A DNA stretch of 64,000 nt, from the NCBI GenBank assembly GCA_027492545.1, contig JAPUEL010000042.1, positions 24,286 to 88,285 of the forward strand, in the 5' to 3' direction. Positions 59,295 to 64,000 of the stretch are shown here, piece by piece; within the stretch, counting starts at the first letter, position 1, and each line of letters opens with the position of its first letter. The notes under the pieces were generated by a model, which was not told where the DNA came from, did not search any database, and worked only from the letters and a program-made list of their open reading frames with translations. A program made the position numbers and the translations under genes. The stretch comes from Propionibacteriaceae bacterium. Its GTDB lineage: Bacteria > Actinomycetota > Actinomycetes > Propionibacteriales > Propionibacteriaceae.

Positions 59295-61724
59295 GTGGTC
59301 CAGTCCGCCGAGGAGCTGTACTCCCTGGCACGTGCAAAGCTCGCGGAGCAGCGCACGGCCGAGGCTCGCGCGCTCCTGGGCCGGGCCGCCGCCGCCTGCG
59401 CGCCCTCCAAGGTCGAACTGGCGCTGAGGATCCGGATCTCGTGCGCGTGGGTCCTGTTTGAGGACGAGGGTGCCGCGCCCGCGCAGGAGGCGCTGCGCGA
59501 GGCCGCCGAGGACGCGCGGCGCGCCGGCCTCCCCGGCGTGGCGTGCGCGGCGGCGGTGCAGTCGGCCATCCTGCACTCCCGCTCAGGAGCCCGCGGCACC
59601 GCCTGGCGCACGCTGGCCGGCGTGGACCCGTCCGCGCTCCCCGCTCCTGACCGCATGCGGATGCTCATGAACCGGGGAACGATCGCCTCCGAGCTTCGCC
59701 GCTTCGACGACGCCGCCGCCGATCTTGAGGCCGCCGCCCTGCTCGCCGAGGAACTCGGCGAGGCACCCGTGGCGTTCATGGCCCGCCACAACCTCGGGTG
59801 GATCAGGTTCCTCCGCGGGGACCTGCCCGCCGCGCTGCGCGAGATGCACGACGCCGACGCGCTGGACGTGGAACTGGACCGGTCGGTGGCCCGGCAGGAC
59901 CGCGCCCGGGCCCTGCTGGAAGCCGGGTTGGTGGGCGAGGCCCACGACCTCCTCCACCAGGCCCGGGAGGGGTGCACGGGGGCTCAGCAGGCAGCCGAAC
60001 TGGACCTCGACCTCGCCCGCTGCGCGCTGCTGATGGGGCGTCGCGATGAGGCGTTGGCCCGGAGCCGGGCCGCGGCCCGGGTGTTCCGGAGGCGGGGAGA
60101 GCCCGCGTGGCACCGTCGCGCGGTGCTGGCCGAGGTGATGGCGCGGCCCCGGCCGGCGGCGGCGAGGGCGCTGTGGGAGGCGGCCCGGAAGGCCGGGGAC
60201 CGTCTGGTGGCCGCCCAGGCCGCCGCGGCCAGGCTGCGAGCGCCCGGCGCCCAGCCCTCCGAGGTGGGCGACCTCAGGGCCGACGCCGTGTGGCTGTCCC
60301 GCTCGCCCGTGGTGTCGCTCCGGCTGGCCGGTCTGGTGGCCCTGGCCACCGACGCCGCGCGCCGCGGTGACTCGCGAGAGGCCCGCGGCATCCTGCGCCG
60401 GGCCAACGCCACCGTGGTGAGGGCGCAGCTCGGGCTCGCCAGCCTCGACCTGCGGACGGCCACCGCGCTCCACGGCGAGGCGGCGGCCGCGCTGGACCTG
60501 GACCTGGCGGCCCCCAGGGGCCCCCAGGCCCTGGTGGAGGCCAGCGAGCGCTGGCGGGCAGCCACGCGCCCCACTCCGCGGCTCCGGCCCGGCACGGACC
60601 TCCGCGTGGTGGAGGCCGCCACCGAGCTGCGGCGGCTGCGCACGGAGTTCGACCCCGGAGGTGCGGACGCCGAGGCGGCCGCCCGCGCCATCGTCGGCGC
60701 TGAGCGCGAACTGCGGTCGCTCACCTGGGGTGCAGTCAGCGATCTTCCCCCCACTGCCGTCGCGCTAGGGCCGGCTGCGCTGAGGAGCGCCGCGCGGGAC
60801 CAGGGCTGCAGCCTGGTGGTCACCGTCCGGCGCGGTGACGAGGTCCTGGCCATGGTGCTCGGGGAGGGACCTGTGCGCACGCTCGCGCTGGGGTCGGCCG
60901 GGCAGATCGGCGAGCTGGTGGAGGTCATCCGGGGCGACCTGACCGCCCAGGCCAGCCTGCCGCCAGCGCATCCGCTGAGTGGCGCTGTGGCGGCGTCGCT
61001 GGCCGCCCGCCTCGAGGAGCTCGGACGGCTCGTCGCCGCGCCGCTGGCCGCGTTGCCAGGCCAGCTGGTGGTGGTGCCGACGCGCGTGCTGGCCGGCGTG
61101 CCCTGGCTGGCGCTTCCGCCGTTGCGCGGGCGGGCGGTCACCGTCTCGCCCACCGCGTCGAGCTGGGCGACGACGGGCCGGGTGGTGCACCGGCCGCGGG
61201 TCAGCGTCCTGACCGGCCCCTCGCTGCCCTTCGCCGCGGAGGAGGCGGGCGCGATCTCCGGCTGCTGGCCGCTGGTCACCACGCGGGGCCTGGCCGACGC
61301 CCTGGCCTCGGTCGATCTGGTGCACGTGGCCGCGCACGGCGAGCACCGCGGGGACAACCCGCAGTTCTCCAGCCTGCTCCTGGCCGGGGGTCCGGTGTTC
61401 GCCCACGAGCTCGAAGGCCTCGCGATGGCCGCCAGCCACGTGGTGCTGTCCGCCTGCGAGGTGGGCCGTGCCACCCACCGGCCCGGCGATCAGCCGCTTG
61501 GCCTCACCGCGACACTGCTGTCGGCCGGGGTCGCATGCGTGGTGGCCCCCGTCGCGCCCGTCAGCGACAGGCTGGCGGCGTCCGTCATGGCCGCGTACCA
61601 CGCCGAACTGTGCCGGGGCACCGACGCGGCCACCGCGCTGGCCCGTGCCACCGTCGGCGAACCCGACGCCGGCGCCTTCGTGTGCTTCGGCGCGCCGTGG
61701 CGGGCCGTGCCCCTGAACCCCTGA
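59295..61724 (+). CDS. TPR-like protein with C-terminal CHAT (caspase-like) protease domain
   Basis: 809 aa, cytoplasmic. Residues about 1-400 form alpha-helical repeats of TPR type, rich in Ala, Leu and Arg (for example FDDAAADLEAAALLAEELGE). The CHAT domain occupies about 560-809. Its catalytic pair is visible: His681 in VAAHGE and Cys721 in VLSACEVG, with LASV beta strands before each. Both residues are present, so a Cys protease is likely. GTG start has GAGG 5 nt upstream. Overlapping gene order with the sigma factor implies joint expression. Confidence 0.9.
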   Translation: MVQSAEELYSLARAKLAEQRTAEARALLGRAAAACAPSKVELALRIRISCAWVLFEDEGAAPAQEALREAAEDARRAGLPGVACAAAVQSAILHSRSGARGTAWRTLAGVDPSALPAPDRMRMLMNRGTIASELRRFDDAAADLEAAALLAEELGEAPVAFMARHNLGWIRFLRGDLPAALREMHDADALDVELDRSVARQDRARALLEAGLVGEAHDLLHQAREGCTGAQQAAELDLDLARCALLMGRRDEALARSRAAARVFRRRGEPAWHRRAVLAEVMARPRPAAARALWEAARKAGDRLVAAQAAAARLRAPGAQPSEVGDLRADAVWLSRSPVVSLRLAGLVALATDAARRGDSREARGILRRANATVVRAQLGLASLDLRTATALHGEAAAALDLDLAAPRGPQALVEASERWRAATRPTPRLRPGTDLRVVEAATELRRLRTEFDPGGADAEAAARAIVGAERELRSLTWGAVSDLPPTAVALGPAALRSAARDQGCSLVVTVRRGDEVLAMVLGEGPVRTLALGSAGQIGELVEVIRGDLTAQASLPPAHPLSGAVAASLAARLEELGRLVAAPLAALPGQLVVVPTRVLAGVPWLALPPLRGRAVTVSPTASSWATTGRVVHRPRVSVLTGPSLPFAAEEAGAISGCWPLVTTRGLADALASVDLVHVAAHGEHRGDNPQFSSLLLAGGPVFAHELEGLAMAASHVVLSACEVGRATHRPGDQPLGLTATLLSAGVACVVAPVAPVSDRLAASVMAAYHAELCRGTDAATALARATVGEPDAGAFVCFGAPWRAVPLNP

Positions 61725-61740
61725 GGGGCCCGCGCGCAGC

Positions 61741-62028
61741 TCAGCCCAGCGGGACGTAGGCCGTCTTGCGCCGCGGCTCCACCTGCACCCGGTTGGCCAC
61801 CTCGGCCCACGCCTTGTAGTGGTCGGTGGTCTTGTGGGAGGAGAGGTCGTCCTCCGAGTCGTACGCCTCCACGAGCACGAAGCGCGTGGGGTCGTCGGCC
61901 TCCTGGAGCACCTCGAAGCGCAGGCAGCCGGGCTCCTGCAGCGATGCCTGACTGTTGACCGCGCACGCCTCGGCGAACTCGGCCTCCGACCCCGCCGCGA
62001 CCCTCACATACGCATGGAACAGATACAT
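61741..62028 (-). CDS. Small ABM-domain protein
   Basis: 95 aa, similar in size and pattern to YgiN/antibiotic-biosynthesis-monooxygenase domain proteins: CLRFEVLQEADDPTRFVLVEAYDSEDDLSSHK. Different from the ABM gene at 43649. GGAGGGG precedes the ATG. Converges on the CHAT gene with 16 nt between stops. Starts 9 nt after gatB. Confidence 0.85.
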   Translation of the reverse strand: MYLFHAYVRVAAGSEAEFAEACAVNSQASLQEPGCLRFEVLQEADDPTRFVLVEAYDSEDDLSSHKTTDHYKAWAEVANRVQVEPRRKTAYVPLG

Positions 62029-62037
62029 GGCCCCTCC

Positions 62038-63528
62038 TCAGGACAACTTGGACAGGATCAGCTCGCGCACCTTGCCGGCATCGGCCTGGCCGCGCATGGC
62101 CTTCATCACCTGGCCGATGAGCGCGCCCGCGGCCGCGACCTTCCCATCGCGGATCTTCGCCGCGACATCTCGGTTCGCCGCGATCACCTCGTCGACGGCG
62201 ACGCTCAGGGCACCCTCGTCGGAGACAACTGCGAGCCCGCGGGCCGCGACGACCTCGTCGGGTTCGCCCTCACCGGCAAGCACGCCCTCGATGACCTGGC
62301 GGGCCAGCTTGTCGTTGACCTTGCCCTCGTCCACCAGCCCCTGCACCGCCGCGACCTGGGCGGGCGTGATGGCCAACTCATCGAGCTCGACCCCGGCCTC
62401 GTTGGCCCGACGCGCCAGCTCGGTGACCCACCACTTCCTGGCCGCACCCGGAGAGGCGCCCGCCTCCACCGTCGCCTCCACGAGGGCGAGCGCTCCGGCG
62501 GCCTCGATGTTGCCGAAGTCGACGTCGCTGAAGCCCCACTGCTCCTGCAGGCGCGCCCGGTGCTCGGCAGGCGGCTCGGGCAGCGTGGCGCGCAGCTCCT
62601 CCACCCACTCGCGGGAGGGGGCGATGGGCATCAGGTCCGGCTCGGCGAAGTAGCGGTAGTCCTCCGCCTCCTCCTTGGAGCGCCCCGGCGAGGTGGTGCC
62701 GTCGGCCTCGTGGAAGTGGCGGGTCTCCTGCTTCACCTTGGCGCCGCCGTCGAGGATGGCGGCCTGGCGGGTCATCTCGTAGCGGATGGCCCGCTCCACG
62801 GAGCGGAGCGAGTTGACGTTCTTGGTCTCGGTGCGGGTGCCCAGCACCTCGGCGCCGATGGGCATGAGGGAGATGTTGGCGTCGCAGCGCAGCGAGCCCT
62901 GCTCCATCCGCACGTCCGAGACCCCCAGCCCGCGGAGCAGCTCGCGCAGGTGCGCCACGTAGGCCCGAGCCACCTCCGGCGCCTTCTCCCCCGCGCCCCG
63001 GATGGGGCGGGTGACGATCTCGATGAGCGGCACCCCGGCACGGTTGTAGTCGATGAGCGAGTGGCTGGCGCCGTGGATGCGGCCCGTGGCGCCGCCCATG
63101 TGGAGGGCCTTCCCGGCGTCCTCCTCCATGTGCGCGCGTTCGACCTCCACGCGGTAGGTCCTGCCGTCCACCTCGATGTCGACCCACCCGTCGAACGCGA
63201 TGGGCTCGTCGTACTGGGACGTCTGGAAGTTCTTGGTCATGTCGGGGTAGAAGTAGTTCTTCCGCGCCATGCGGCACCACTGAGCGATCTGGCAGTTGAG
63301 CGCCAGGCCGATCCGGATGGCCGACTCGACCGCCTTGCCGTTGATGACGGGCAGGGAGCCGGGCAGGCCGAGGCAGACGGGGCACACCTGGGTGTTGGGC
63401 TCGCCGCCGAACGTGGTGGGGCAGCCGCAGAACATCTTGGACCGGGTGTTGAGCTCCACGTGCACCTCGAGCCCGAGGACGGGCTCGTACCGGGTCAGCA
63501 GGTCGTCGTAGTCCACCGTCGCGCTCAT
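62038..63528 (-). CDS. gatB: Asp/Glu-tRNA(Asn/Gln) amidotransferase subunit B
   Basis: 496 aa. Amidates Glu-tRNA-Gln and Asp-tRNA-Asn with GatA and GatC. N-terminal [18 protein letters not shown], zinc cysteines CGC and CPVCLGLPG, tRNA-binding C-terminal YqeY-like domain from about residue 340. ATG overlaps the gatA stop. Confidence 0.97.
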   Translation of the reverse strand: MSATVDYDDLLTRYEPVLGLEVHVELNTRSKMFCGCPTTFGGEPNTQVCPVCLGLPGSLPVINGKAVESAIRIGLALNCQIAQWCRMARKNYFYPDMTKNFQTSQYDEPIAFDGWVDIEVDGRTYRVEVERAHMEEDAGKALHMGGATGRIHGASHSLIDYNRAGVPLIEIVTRPIRGAGEKAPEVARAYVAHLRELLRGLGVSDVRMEQGSLRCDANISLMPIGAEVLGTRTETKNVNSLRSVERAIRYEMTRQAAILDGGAKVKQETRHFHEADGTTSPGRSKEEAEDYRYFAEPDLMPIAPSREWVEELRATLPEPPAEHRARLQEQWGFSDVDFGNIEAAGALALVEATVEAGASPGAARKWWVTELARRANEAGVELDELAITPAQVAAVQGLVDEGKVNDKLARQVIEGVLAGEGEPDEVVAARGLAVVSDEGALSVAVDEVIAANRDVAAKIRDGKVAAAGALIGQVMKAMRGQADAGKVRELILSKLS

Positions 63529-64000
63529 GCGGACACCGCCTTCTCGCCGTTGGTCAGGCTGCTGAGCAGGGGCGCGCCCCACTGCTCCTCGAGGGCGCGC
63601 TCCAGCACTCCGCCCACGCGGTAGAGCCTGGCGTCCTCCATGGGTGGGGCCATCACCTGCAGGCCGACGGGGAGACCGTCCGTGCTCAGCCCGGCCGGGA
63701 ACGAGGCGGACGCGTTGCCCGCCATGTTCGACGGGATGGTGCAGAGGTCCGCCATGTACATGCTCATCGGGTCCGCCATCCGCTCGCCGATCTTGAACGC
63801 GACCGTGGGGGTGGTGGGCGAGATGAGCACGTCGCAGGCCTCGAAGGCCTTGTCGAAGTCCTGCTGGATGAGGGTACGGACCTTCTGCGCGGAGCCGTAG
63901 TAGGCGTCGTAGTAGCCGGCCGAGAGGGCGTAGGTGCCGATGATGATGCGGCGCTTGGCCTCCTTCCCGAAGCCCTCGTCGCGGGAGATGTTCATCACCT
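63525..64000 (-). CDS. gatA: Amidotransferase subunit A, C-terminal part (runs off the right edge)
   Basis: About 158 residues of the amidase-signature enzyme that releases ammonia from glutamine. Visible parts: [32 protein letters not shown], and the substrate region [23 protein letters not shown]. The catalytic Ser-Ser-Lys lies outside the window. Confidence 0.96.
   Translation of the reverse strand, partial: VMNISRDEGFGKEAKRRIIIGTYALSAGYYDAYYGSAQKVRTLIQQDFDKAFEACDVLISPTTPTVAFKIGERMADPMSMYMADLCTIPSNMAGNASASFPAGLSTDGLPVGLQVMAPPMEDARLYRVGGVLERALEEQWGAPLLSSLTNGEKAVSA

Overview
The window is 64 kb of dense, GC-rich chromosomal DNA (visibly about 70% G+C) from an actinobacterium. Evidence: the ruvCAB-yajC-secDF-apt-rel order, the alaS-ruvX-mltG-aroECKB-efp order, a bifunctional PriA-type HisA, HGxxPAAW and TIGR02234-type proteins inside a trp operon, and frequent TANNNT boxes 6-8 nt before start codons. 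Overall gene content resembles Propionibacteriaceae, but that family-level guess is inference. About 60 protein genes are present, two of them cut by the window edges (efp at the left, gatA at the right). I saw no tRNA or rRNA gene, CRISPR array, insertion sequence, prophage or origin. No stretch over 300 bases lacks a gene; the longest gap is about 140 bases, upstream of gltB.

Layout. 1-11769 (minus): one long, tightly overlapping operon-like run, rarA, two small membrane-anchored genes, alaS, ruvX, mltG, aroE-aroC-aroK-aroB, a membrane protein/hydrolase pair, then efp, which has its own promoter-like box. 11845-13071 (plus): a Bcr/CflA-type drug exporter divergent from rarA, with a perfect 16-bp palindrome over its promoter, ending in a hairpin shared with aspS. 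13146-17053 (minus): aspS, hisS and a glyoxalase-II-like hydrolase. 17084-18331 (plus): a DUF349 coiled-coil protein. 18338-29349 (minus): rel, a K+ channel, apt, secF, secD, yajC, a HAD phosphatase, ruvB, ruvA, ruvC, yebC. 29414-35769 (minus): priA followed by a fatty-acyl-reductase/HAD fusion, a LarA-like protein, a PlsC-like protein and a GNAT protein; the LarA-like and PlsC-like proteins have lost hallmark catalytic residues. 35832-43948 (minus): a monooxygenase-like gene, dnaE, a membrane protein and hisD-hisC-hisB-hisH. 43983-49971: gltB-gltD with a GlnR-like site upstream. 50112-57311 (minus): hisI, trpE, two small membrane genes, trpC, trpB, trpA, a SCO1-like copper lipoprotein and a GH13 enzyme. 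57335-57943 (plus): a TIGR03085 protein.

58058-61724 (plus) is the most unusual locus: four genes that overlap or abut. They encode a 67-aa Tyr/Pro-repeat peptide, an ECF-type sigma factor, a 158-aa soluble protein of unknown family, and an 809-aa TPR-like protein with a C-terminal CHAT (caspase-like) protease domain whose His/Cys pair is present. This suggests a protease-controlled transcription switch, comparable in outline to the TPR-CHAT/Csx30/sigma module of type III-E CRISPR but with no CRISPR here. The window ends with a small ABM-domain gene, gatB and the 3' part of gatA.

Metabolic links: aro genes supply chorismate to trpE; no trpF is present, which fits PriA serving both histidine and tryptophan synthesis; gatAB implies the transamidation route to Asn/Gln-tRNA, so the AspRS may be non-discriminating.
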